From contig CM039462.1 of the NCBI GenBank assembly GCA_022414725.1, positions 36,508,605 to 36,572,604 of the forward strand: a stretch of 64,000 nt of DNA. Reading direction: 5' to 3'. The position numbers were made by a program, and so were the translations under genes. The notes under the pieces are model-generated. The model did not search any database and had not been told where the DNA came from. It saw only the letters and a program-made list of their open reading frames with translations. This document shows positions 11,370 through 20,062 of this stretch, piece after piece (positions within the stretch are counted from its first letter, which is position 1; the number at the start of each line of letters is the position of its first letter). The DNA comes from Microglena sp. YARC. Taxonomy: Eukaryota; Chlorophyta; Chlorophyceae; Chlamydomonadales; Chlamydomonadaceae.

Positions 11370-12165
11370 GAAGGAGGTATATGAGCTCCAACCCCCTGAA
11401 GCTGCAAGTGGTTTTGACCTTCTTGGAGTGGTGAAAAACAACTTTGTCAAGAAAATTACTGTCAGTGGACAGAATAGTCCAAATTTTCTAAAAGACTCAA
11501 CAAAAAGTATGCTGTGTTAAAAGACCCTTGCCTGATGTTAAAATTAATGTCTCCTTTTCCTGTTGAAATAATTCCAAAGTGCCGACATTGCGTCACTCGC
11601 TAGGTCTCAACCTGTACAACCTAGTACCGTCTCCCTTTGGTGAGTACCAAACACTCTCTCGTATGTCTTCACAAATGAAAGTTTTCGTTCGATGATAACA
11701 AAAGTCTCTCTCCTCTTTTCACCGTTTTCCTTTGCTTATAATGATGTGGTTTTTCTTCATATAAGTTATCACTGAGGCTCTGGAAAGAACTTTTGCTTTT
11801 TTGCTTGTGTGAGCCCAACTTTTGTTATCACTAACCGCGAATCAATTTATTTGTGATACCTCAAATCCGAAAAGCATTCCTTTAACCTATGACTGAAGAA
11901 CAGCAAGAGATGTGGAATGGATCGTATTTTTAATGAACGCCTAGCCTTAAGAACCTAAATTGACCAATCTCATTTTGTAGTTTATTACCGCGTTGTTACA
12001 CTTTTTTAGTGGGTTTTGAAGATTCCACCTGAATCTGTCAATGGGGCTAGCATTCGCAGTATACGGCCACTCTCGCTTCAAACTTTTTGCAGCACATGTG
12101 ACATGTTACCACGAATCTGATCCGTATTCTGTCCAAGTTGTACATAGAGAATTGTAATTCGATTC
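11370..12165 (-). pseudogene. Tc1/IS630-type transposase remnant, copy 3
   Basis: The reverse complement of about 11590-11700 aligns with the segment around the first catalytic Asp of the transposase at 24563-25366, including GTATGTCTTC and CTAGGTCTCAACCTGTACAA. Bases 11370-11420 align with the PYSPW(F)NPIE end, and 12130-12165 with the start. The frame is destroyed by many indels. Confidence 0.8.
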
Positions 12166-12214
12166 AATATACTTGTATATCATATGATCGGCCTGATGTA
12201 ACTTGAATCATGTA

Positions 12215-12294
12215 CCATCGATGTTGTTCGCCCTGAGCAAATGAACAACATTTCGAAAAAGAGCCTAACCTTCTGTCCTCTTATGAGTTGCCCG
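12215..12294 (-). other. ANK-type 3' flank, degraded
   Basis: GTTCGCCCTGAGCAAATGAA and CATTTCGAAAAAG match, with errors, the flank found beyond the C-terminus of the other ANK genes (compare 22245-22290). It places copy 3 of the transposon next to an ANK cassette. Confidence 0.45.
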
Positions 12295-13587
12295 GCTCCT
12301 AAACTCAAGTCCAGCCACCTTTGATCCATGAGCACTTTGCGATATCTGCGTGGCCTTCCTGGCGCTCCAACAATGCACTTGCGTTGAACAGAGTAGCCTT
12401 CACTGAACCAATTCCAAGCCACCTCTGACCATCACACTTGCAACTTGCGTGACCTGCCTTTGCAGCCGCACGCAAAGGCCCAAACCTGTTGTCGAGTTCG
12501 CCACGGGCCCCTGTACTCAATTCCACCACCCCTGGATACCACAGCAGCTGCAGACATCTGTGACCTGCCGTGCAGCCTGCCCGCAATACCCCGCTTAACA
12601 AGAGTTTGCTGGCCCTGTACTGATAGTCCAGCCGACCTCTTGGATCCATTCAGCAGCTTGCAGACATTCGTGACTCCTTGGCAACGCCGCCCACAATGCC
12701 GCAGCTGTAGCAAGAGTTCGCTTGGGCCCTGTGACTCAAGTCCACCACCTCTGCGATTCCATCAGCTTGCAGACATTTGCGTGACCTACCCCTGGCAGCC
12801 TTCCCCCAAAGCACAGCTGTCGAAAGTGTTCGCCCTGGCCCTGAGACTCAATTCCAAGCCACCCCTGGAGTCATCAGGCATCTTGCAGACTATCTGCAGT
12901 GTACCTTTAGACTGGCAGTATCCAACAAGGGCCCTGCTGTCTCATAGAGTTCGCCCGGGCCCTGAAACTCGATTCCAGCCACATCTGGATCCATCAACAG
13001 CATGCTTGCCAGACATCTGCGTGAAGTCCTTCCTTGGCAGCCTCACACAATGCCCAGCTGCAACGTTAGACGTCGCCCTGGCCCTGAACTCAATTCCAGC
13101 CACATCTGATCCATCAGCAGCTTGCAGAACATTTGCTCGTGACCTTCCTTTGGCAGCCGCCCCAAGGCGTCCTGCTGTAACTCTAAGAGAAAAATTCGCA
13201 TTGGCCCTGTACTCAAGTCCAGCCACCTCTGGATCCATCAGCAGCTTGCAGACATCGACGTGACCGGCCTTGGCAGCCACATTAGAGAAGAAGCTTGTTT
13301 TCATTTGGTTCGCCCTCAATTGTAAGCCATTAACCTGTACAAGAGGATTGGGACACACAAGCATACTGCTAGAAGGTCGCGCGCCCCCTTTCGCCATCAT
13401 ATCTCCAACTCGCTGTTGGTGGTTGGATCAGTCCGGTAGGGCCATCCAAGAAAAATCTGTTTGTGCAGAGTTTTACACACTAATACAATCTTGGGGTTGA
13501 AGAGAAAGTATGGCAATACGAATTCAAGAAATGTCATGGGGAATCGACTTAGGCAATGGAAACGATGATTGCGTGTGCGAATTGCAT
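12295..13587 (-). pseudogene. ANK-1: F-box/ankyrin gene, heavily frameshifted
   Basis: At least ten 111-bp units are recognisable, each with GGATCC or a one-base variant and the KLLMDPEVAG-type peptide. The conserved N-terminal block (PTR-rich antisense of IQPPQRVGEMMAKGG) lies near 13290-13430, and the start region is near 13587. Extra or missing single bases occur in nearly every unit, so no frame stays open beyond about 150 codons. It is the only ANK copy left of the viral-gene block at 15-20 kb and is separated from the main array. The errors resemble unpolished reads, so it may be intact in reality. Confidence 0.8.
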
Positions 13588-14001
13588 TTCGATGAACATG
13601 TACATGTCAATCTACAGTCGACGGAAGTACTAAAGAAACTGCTCGTGTACTGCACACCGTACTGGTAACCTAATGGTCACCGCTTGATAATACCGTTTTT
13701 ATTATGTTTCCATTTTTCTGTTGCGCCGACTTTAGAGTGGTCTGGTATGTCGTCTTGTGTACGATTGATATCTTCACATGGCTACCACTCTCGTGACGGC
13801 GGATCCTGTCGATACATTGGCTACCACTCTCGTCACTGCGGTATCCTGTCGAGTCAGTCACATGTTAGACTTCATGATCAGCTCGCTCCGTGCGTTTCCT
13901 GCCGCGTGGTCTTCATGCAGGATGCGTTTGATTTCTTTCGTGTATTTTGGCGTACTTGATTTTTGACATGTCCGGGTACTAGACGACCGATGAGGACATT
14001 A
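13588..14001. other. Intergenic; short tandem duplication, no gene
   Basis: CTACAGTCGACGGAAGTAC near 13612 resembles the CAG-type transposon end seen at 32246. At about 13779-13857 a 40-bp unit with GGCTACCACTCTCGT and ATCCTGTCGA occurs twice in tandem. Open stretches of up to 91 codons have no recognisable domain. Confidence 0.4.
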
Positions 14002-14167
14002 AATGGCGTTCCTGCCTCCCGGCCGATTTTTAAAATTTCTTATCAGGATTTTAGAGCCTCCTGAACGACTCGCTAGCTTGAGACATCAGCACTAAGGAAT
14101 CACAAATCCGCTCCATACCATGTTCGCAAACCAGTCAAAATCGGCCGGGATGCCAGGAACGCCCATT
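14002..14167 (+). mobile_element. MITE-A copy 1
   Basis: 166-bp element with terminal inverted repeats matching AATGGGCGTTCCTGCCTCCC (one G lost at the left end) and a non-coding interior with GAACGACTCGCTAGCTTGAG. Flanks are ATTA and ATTG, an imperfect 4-bp target duplication. Confidence 0.85.
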
Positions 14168-14171
14168 ATTG

Positions 14172-15429
14172 ATTTAATTTTATCTCAAAGTATTTAGAAT
14201 ATGTTCAACCAAACATTTGACGCAAGCACAGCACTGTCAAGCATTTCTTATGGGTTTTGTTCGGACACCTGTCCAAACTATTAAACTGCGATCTGCAACG
14301 CATTATGGTTTCGGATCCATTTTGTTGTGCATTTGATTGCGAATCGCTACATTTTTCTTTCTTTTTACAATATTGACACCAAAGCAACAAAAACCACATA
14401 TCGATTGTAATGGTTCAAGACTATATTTGTATACACAATATCATTATAATGACCAAGTCAAAGTGTACTTTATTGCACCAATATTAGACTTTTGTTGAAG
14501 ACCAAAACACTAAAAAAGCACGTAAGCCATCCAAACAGAACGCGGTTTCCAGACGATACAGATAAATTAACAAAAAATACAAAAAGATATCACAATATAA
14601 TTAGTCATAATTATTCTATCATCATTGATTTTCATCGGAGCCGCGCATTATATGTATCTGCAACGCATAGAATACAAAAAACGATTTTTCGATACCAAAT
14701 TTTTCTTTGGAGTAAAACAACTGCAAAACTAAAACACCGACGTACAAAACATAAACATTTTGTCATAAAAACGCACAAAACCAATTCATTCAATCTTTGT
14801 AACCGATACTGTCTTCTGCCCCAGGAAAAACCTGTTTATCTTTTAAATAAACTACTGGTGGGTGGGGCACACCACAGTTTGTTGATGGCAGTTTTCAGAT
14901 GGTAGGAAAGAGTTCGTTGTGAAGAAAGGGATCTGTGAAAGAAGACGGACTTCGTTGCATTTATGAATCATTGAGTTTGTGCAATAATTCAGTATAATAA
15001 TGGGACAATGCCAGTATCCATAAGAAATGGTCCTCAGTCACCCCGTCAATATTTGTTACACACCTCCTTACAGTCCAGGAATTCAATGCTATTGAGCTAT
15101 GCTTCGCTAAGGTGGAAGAGAGACTTTCGGTCGTTTGAACTACATACTGAAATGAAACAAAGACGCACGTGTCTGATATGAGGCAAGGTGACCGTACACT
15201 CCAGAAGCGGTAAAACATATCGTGGTTTGAGGATCAATCCACCCAGCTCCATGCGTGTTCCATGCATTTGATGCGTTATATATGGATTTTCATTATATTC
15301 CCTAAAGAGTCTACGCCGACATGCATTATAAATAGGGTTTGTATTGACATGTCGCCATATTTTTTGTTATGGTTCTTGCTGCTCTACATCTACGTATGAT
15401 ATCACAAAATGTCTTGGTTAGCAATTACT
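14172..15429. other. AT-rich stretch without a convincing gene
   Basis: Open stretches exist (14492-14905 plus, 137 codons; 14961-15218 minus, 85 codons; about 15096-15264 minus, starting MHGTRMELGG), but none has a recognisable domain. The last begins with a segment resembling the start of the NPDKPW-repeat gene (MYGTQVGLG at 16200), including a shared TGTTCCAT.CATTTGA upstream block. It may be the broken start of a related gene. Base composition is clearly AT-richer than in the ANK array. Confidence 0.4.
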
Positions 15430-16200
15430 GCAACATATTGGGGTTTAAGCTCAATCTTACCCCAGCTCCAATGTTTATTAGGGTTGTCTTGTATAATATC
15501 CCATGTGATACTGAGGTTTTTACTGATAAAAAAACCAGTCCCATGGTTTATCTGGGTTGGCTTGTATAATATCCCACGTGATGCTGGGATTTGAGCTCAT
15601 TACACACCAAACCCATGGTTTGTCGGGGTTTGCTTCGACAATATCCCATGTGATGCAAGGGTTTCTGCTAATATAATACCAATCCATGGTTTGCTGGGAT
15701 TATCTCTTACAATATCCCATTTGATGCAAGGGTTTTTGCTAATATAAAACCAATTCCATGTTTGTCAGGGTTGCTTTTATAATATCACACGTGATGTTGG
15801 GGTTTTGCTGATCCTGTACCAGTCCCATGGTTTGTCTGGATTGCTTGTATAATCTCCCATGTGATGTTGGGTTTGCGCTCAACTCATACCAGTCCCATTG
15901 TTTGTCTGGGTTGTCTTGTATAATGTTCCATGTGATGCTAGGGTTTGAGCTCATTACACACCAATCCCATGGTTTGTCGGGGTTGTCTTGTATAATACCC
16001 CACGTGATGTTGGGTTTGAGCTCATTCCAAACCATTCCACGTGATGTTGGGTTTGTAATGACAATCTCCCATTTGATGCAAGGGTTTGCGCTGATCCAGT
16101 ACCAATTCCATGGTTTGTTGGGGTTGCTTTCGATAATGTCCCACGTTAAAAGATGAGTTACAAACTCAATAAACCCCAATCCCACTTGTGTTCCATACAT
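15430..16200 (-). pseudogene. NPDKPW-type tandem-repeat protein, giant-virus style
   Basis: The 5' part (16200-15739) is open for 153 codons and starts MYGTQVGLGFIEF. It consists of 24-residue units such as NPNITWGIIQDNPDKPWDW followed by CVMSS, repeated with variants (NPSITWNIIQDNPDKQWDW, NPTSHG...). The DNA repeat continues to about 15430 with about five more units, in shifted frames because of indels. Tandem NP-IT-W-II-DNPDKPW-W units of this kind are familiar to me from large-genome viruses of the mimivirus/klosneuvirus group; their function is unknown. The Trp/Pro periodicity suggests a solenoid or scaffold fold. I infer a viral origin, supported by the neighbouring RNA polymerase gene. 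Whether the frameshifts are real is uncertain. Confidence 0.7.
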
Positions 16201-16221
16201 TTGACTCGTCTCGAGATGTGG

Positions 16222-16632
16222 TTATTTATTTCCGCTGAAATCATTAATAAGAATATCATCAATGCATAATATTATTAATGGTGGAGTACACGCATCGTGA
16301 CACGCCTCCACGAAAACGGCGGGACACTGTCGATTCTTGAAAGTACGGGTTTGGCATCTTCCCATCCCCCATTTTCTGACTTGGGTGTTAAAACTTCTGT
16401 GTTTATTGGTTTTACAAGAAAAACAAAAACAACACTTTTTTGTTTGGCATTTTGGGCATGTTGCGTTTAAAATCTCACATATATATATGCATGTCATGCA
16501 AATACCATATTTGTTAACAATAATACTTGGACTAGTTGGCTCATGCACAAGCATAATTACCATTAAATGAACAAAGCATTCTCGACCAAGTAAACGATTA
16601 TAGAAGAATTCACTGCTCTCCACCAGTTTCAT
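16222..16632 (-). CDS. Cys-rich hypothetical protein
   Basis: The 136-codon ORF starts MKLVESSEFFYNRLLGREC. It has a central cluster (CPKCQTKKCCFCFSCK at about residues 59-74) that could bind zinc, and further Cys at CMTC, GRCQTR, CPAVFVEACHDAC. The segment VHLMVIMLVHEP is hydrophobic. It begins just upstream of, and on the same strand as, the repeat-protein gene, separated by about 22 bp, so the two could be neighbours in one viral gene block. No family is recognised. The reading frame is AT-rich like its surroundings. A chance ORF cannot be excluded. Confidence 0.4.
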   Translation of the reverse strand: MKLVESSEFFYNRLLGRECFVHLMVIMLVHEPTSPSIIVNKYGICMTCIYICEILNATCPKCQTKKCCFCFSCKTNKHRSFNTQVRKWGMGRCQTRTFKNRQCPAVFVEACHDACTPPLIILCIDDILINDFSGNK

Positions 16633-16798
16633 TTAATCCAGCAATTTCAATATCCGCACAAACATGTCCGATTACCTGCGAAAGAAAAATAAGTTCGAAA
16701 CATAGCGATTCAGGTCGATATGAGAGAAACCTTGGTTTGTTTTCGTTTTCAGCTTTAAATACCATAAATTAACGCATTATTATACCAGGTCGGTAAGT
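16633..16798. other. Possible intron or lost 5' end of the CAP gene
   Basis: The frame of the CAP domain stays open upstream to a TTTTCAG tract near 16746-16753, which has the look of a 3' splice site. The N-terminal half expected for a CAP domain is absent here. Either an upstream exon lies elsewhere or the gene is 5'-truncated. Confidence 0.3.
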
Positions 16799-18105
16799 TT
16801 GTGGTACGATGAAGTTGACTTCTACGATTTCAATACACCCCGTTTTTCTCCATCTACTGGTCATTTTACACAATTAGTTTGGAAAGCTACCACAGAAATC
16901 GGTATCGGTATTTCGTATTCAGAATCTAACAACAATATTCTTGTGTTGTATGCAATACTACGTTCGTGGAAATCAAAAACAGTGTTGCAGAATTTCAAAA
17001 AAATGTACTGACAGGAAATTATAAATCTCCCATTCTTGAGAACTGCAACCTACCTAGTTCACCACAACATTCACCATCACCATCTCCTCGACCACAACAT
17101 TCACCATCACCATCTCCTCGACCCCCTATCAAGAATCCAAAGAAGGTGAAGAAGGTCAAGAAATCGACCACGCACCACAACGAAATCGACCAATCACCAC
17201 AACATTCACCACAAAAATCGCCATCACCATCTCCTCGACCACAACATTCACCATCACCATCTCCTAGACCCCCTATCAAGAATCCAAAGAAGGTGAAGAA
17301 GGTCAAGAAATCGACCACGCACCACAACGAAATCGACCAATCACCACAACATTCACCACAAAAATCGCCATCACCATATCTTCGACCACAACCGCGACCA
17401 CCATCTCCTAGACCACAACCGCAATCACCATCTCCTAGACCACAACCGCGACCACAACAATCACCATCTCCTAGACCACAACCGCGACCACCATCTCCTA
17501 GACCACAACCGCAATCACCATCTCCTAGACCACCATCTCCTAGACCACAACCGCAATCACCATCTCCTATACCACCATCTCCTAGACCACAACCGCAATC
17601 ACCATCTCCTAGACCACAACCGCGACCACAACAATCACCATCTCCCAGACCACAACCGCGACCACAACAATCACCAATGTCTCAATCTCCATCACCATCT
17701 CCTAGACCACAACTTCGACCACCAATGTCTCAATCTCCATCACCCATACAAATTAATGAGTATATAAAGGTGACAACCCGTTACCCTTTTTCACAAATTC
17801 CATCTCCGGACGAAATTGCAGTAACTTACGTAAATGATACTCTTTGTCCAGCATATATCAACCTACTAAATCGCGAAAACATGATACAAAATACTTGTAA
17901 AGTACAATTGGTATCATCCACTGCTGTATACTATGGGTCTTGGGTGTACGGTATTAGTTATAATCGGTTTAGAGAGATGTTACAAAGTTCGTATTTTACA
18001 ACTGAAGCAAGTTACCATGCGGTAGCGACGGTCGCTGTGTATAACGTATCAACAAATGATTCATTCAGATATGCCGCCAATCGCGAAACGTGTTTAACTG
18101 TATAA
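16799..18105 (+). CDS. CAP/SCP-domain protein with Pro/Ser-rich stalk, 5' incomplete
   Basis: The N-terminal part carries the second half of a CAP (CRISP/Antigen 5/PR-1) domain: LWYDEVDFY, then the signature [15 protein letters not shown] near 16858-16902, and a [14 protein letters not shown] end at about 16965-17010. One frameshift near 16950-16966 separates this from the long downstream frame (16966-18105, 379 codons). Next comes a stalk of SPSPRP and QPRP repeats with two copies of a basic [11 protein letters not shown] block, then a C-terminal domain of about 115 residues with Cys at DTLCPAY, QNTCKV and RETCLTV. CAP proteins are normally secreted, and the stalk suggests a cell-wall, surface or virion-fibre protein, but no signal peptide is visible because the 5' end is missing. 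It could be host- or virus-encoded; its neighbours favour the latter. Confidence 0.7.
17044..17754 (+). repeat. Pro/Ser codon repeats in the CAP-protein stalk
   Basis: Units CCATCTCCTAGACCACAACC and CGACCACAACAATCA alternate across 17380-17740. A longer unit of about 140 bp, with AATCCAAAGAAGGTGAAGAA, is present twice (about 17085-17222 and 17228-17369), almost identical. Slippage and unequal exchange are likely to change stalk length. Confidence 0.85.
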
Positions 18106-18203
18106 TTTGAATGATATCCCCTGAAACCAGATACAGGCAATGAATGATCTGCGGAAGACGACGACGTCTTGCGAACTCCCACATTTTTTCTTTGTCGAGT
18201 CAT

Positions 18204-18370
18204 TTCAAATGCGTGAAATATAGGTGATGTTCACAGGATCTCCAAACACAGACTTGTAGTAAGCGCATGCCGCTGGAAGATTAGTGTAAGTGTAGATTCG
18301 AACCCGTCGAGCACCTACAGTGTCCAATAGATGAGTGCACACGGATGAAATAAGCTTCTTGCACAATGAT
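18204..18370 (-). other. Possible C-terminal end of an unrecognised protein
   Basis: On the minus strand a frame running into the stop near 18204 reads GARRVRIYTYTNLPAACAYY followed by KSVFGDPVNITYISRI. It looks protein-like (aromatics, buried hydrophobics), unlike the surrounding shadows. The upstream part is interrupted by the Fanzor fragment at 18463. No family is recognised. It may be the 3' stump of a gene broken by the insertion. Confidence 0.3.
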
Positions 18371-18462
18371 CGATGGAAACTGTGGTTTTGGGGGTAGGCG
18401 AGGGAACACAGAATGCCTCAGGTCGCTCTCTCCCGTCCATCCACGTTGTCAGAAGCATTAGA

Positions 18463-18598
18463 ACATCCACAATTGCTTTACAATTTACCCCACCCGCCCC
18501 GGAATTCTTGCGCGTCCCAATAAATATTGCAAACTGGAAGTTGAGGTAGGCAGAATAATTGATTACAAGCTGACAATTTCTTTGTAGCAGATTAAGAA
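18463..18598 (+). pseudogene. 3' fragment of a Fanzor, copy 4
   Basis: About 135 bp with CATCCACAATTGCTTTACAA, GCAAACTGGAAGTTG and TTGATTACAAGCTGACA match 27377-27500 of the main Fanzor, which encodes the segment just after RuvC-III. About nine in ten bases agree. The element's 3' terminus is not recognisable. It lies between the CAP and RNA polymerase genes. Confidence 0.8.
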
Positions 18599-18612
18599 CG
18601 TTCATTATTCTT

Positions 18613-18907
18613 TTCAGTCCCGCTGACTGTAGCAGCGTAAGAACGTGCGAGGAACATCTCAATGTCCCATGCCCTTGAGCCCACAGAAACGAATCCACTC
18701 GAGAGTCAGAGATTCCAGGTGCTCCCGCACATATATGAAACTTTGTCTGGTTATCTCTTTTACAAGGGGCACTATTTAGTATTTTCTGTTCCGCTGACTG
18801 TAGCAGCGTAAGAACGTGTGAGGAACATCTCAATGGCCACCAAACCCATGCCCTTGAGCCCACAGAAACGAATCCACTCGAGAGTCAGAGATTCCAGGTG
18901 CTCCCGA
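18613..18907. repeat. 120-bp direct repeat at the end of the RPB3/11-like gene
   Basis: Two copies, about 18613-18718 and 18785-18901, share CGCTGACTGTAGCAGCGTAA and GAGTCAGAGATTCCAGGTGC. The right copy has 10 extra bases (GCCACCAAAC). The left edge of each copy has a CGCTGACTGTAG motif like the end of the CAG-type transposon at 32246-32906. The right copy overlaps the C-terminal codons of the polymerase gene. Confidence 0.85.
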
Positions 18908-19945
18908 ACATACAAACAGCCCCTCCAATAAGACATCCGAGTATGCCTCAGGGGCTTCGTCCTGCCTCGCGAGCTGCATCTTAAATGTTATGTCGTCCAC
19001 AAGAGGGTGCCGCTTGAAGTAGCCGACGAAACTCACACGGGACTTGCCGCCGCGCCGAATCCAAAGGTCGTACGCGAGCCTCGCTATGTATTAAATTTCC
19101 CAAGGTATGGTCCAAACCGGAAAAAGAATGCTTCCTCGCGCCACCCGGTACGGTCGAGTCCTCAAACGAGACGCGCTCGGCACGGACGTCTTCCGAGAGA
19201 TCAATGATGGCTCGGACAAGGAAGCGGAACCCTAGAAAAACGAGGTAGTAAGGGGACATGCTCGGGTTCACGCTCTCAACGAAAAAATCGAACTTGTCGG
19301 GAAACCGAGTCGTCGTTCCAAAACAGGCTCCTTGTAACGAAAATAGCAAGAGCAGACTGGAGAATATCTCGCATGCTCCCGACCGGAGCCAAGCCTCGCA
19401 GTCGCCGTGATGTTCACAGCCTCACCGATGCCGCCACACATGATGTTGGGGCGCAAGACAGTAAGTAACACACTGTCACCCGACCGCTGGTCAACAGGAA
19501 ACAGACGCTTCAAACGCTCCGTCTGGAACGAGACGCCTGACGCGTTACGAACTACGAAGTCTCCGCTCACCACATCAAACACCTCATTCCCGGTGTTCCG
19601 CACGGCCAAGGTGCATTGGTAGTCGCCCGGGGCGAAGTTCTCCAACTCGTTGGGAGTCAGACACAAAGGCACAAGCGACACACGGAGAGCCAACATCTCG
19701 TTGTGCATCACGGACGTGTTCTCAAGTACGCGCACACCACCACCACCGCCCCCAGGAGGAACCACAGTGTCGAACGCCGCGGTCTCCACACAAGCGATGG
19801 TCGCACGACGCAACGAATTCACTATGCACAAGTCGACGCCAGAAACTGAGAAGGACCCTCCGATGTTACTAGGTATGAAGTGATCCGTACCGACTGAGGG
19901 TGAAGGGATCACAGGAGCCAGAACGTCTCCTACACGAATCGACAT
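18830..19945 (-). CDS. Fused RPB3-RPB11-like RNA polymerase subunit (giant-virus type), frameshifted
   Basis: The protein would form the D/L-type assembly platform of a multisubunit RNA polymerase. The RPB3 half shows VNSLRRATIACVETAAFD, the classic dimerisation block, and NTSVMHNEMLALRVSLVPLC, both in the frame 19945-19268. The RPB11 half shows LDHTLGNLIHSEARVRPL near 19130-19080 and GYFKRHPLVDDITFKMQLA near 19024-18965. Two frameshifts, near 19330 and near 19060, separate the three frames, while homology continues across them. A single chain with both domains is known from giant viruses such as mimivirus and asfarvirus; cellular eukaryotes encode RPB3 and RPB11 separately. I chose the start at 19945 (MSIRVGDVLAPV); an upstream ATG adds 11 residues. 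The frameshifts point either to an inactivated endogenous viral gene or to read errors. The C-terminal codons lie in a duplicated segment. Confidence 0.85.
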
Positions 19946-20062
19946 TTCTAAAGATACGACAGGAATAATACACAACAATATTTACATCATCGAAGAAAAC
20001 ATTTATACTCGGTTTCAAAAACCAAATCGAAACAATCTCCAAGGAAACAATGGGCGCAATAA
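19946..20062. other. AT-rich spacer upstream of the RPB3/11-like gene
   Basis: AT-rich sequence just upstream of the minus-strand start. It passes into the standard ANK 3' flank (GCTACATCTGGAATTATTGG at 20076-20095). No defined promoter motif is recognised. Confidence 0.3.

Larger units (their letters stand above)
9957..12196 (-). mobile_element. Decayed Fanzor-Tc1 transposon (copy 3), cut by the gap
   Basis: Read on the minus strand, this has the same gene order as the best-preserved copy at 24532-27594: transposase remnant first, then Fanzor remnant, running into the N gap. The outer end near 12150-12196 keeps GATTCAATATAC and CCTGATGTAACTT, which match the left terminus and its TA flank. 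Nucleotide identity is visibly lower than between the other two copies, and indels are frequent. This is either an older insertion or poorly corrected contig-end sequence. Confidence 0.85.

Noticed and set aside
14492..14905. 137-codon plus-strand ORF
   Set aside because: Composition is typical of AT-rich random sequence (Lys, His, Ile, Asn). No domain, no partner gene and no conserved start context.
17019..17327. Minus-strand ORF with GDGDGE repeats
   Set aside because: It is the antisense of the CAP-protein stalk repeats.
19407..19883. Plus-strand ORFs of 71-77 codons
   Set aside because: They lie opposite the well-supported RPB3/11-like frame and show no domain.
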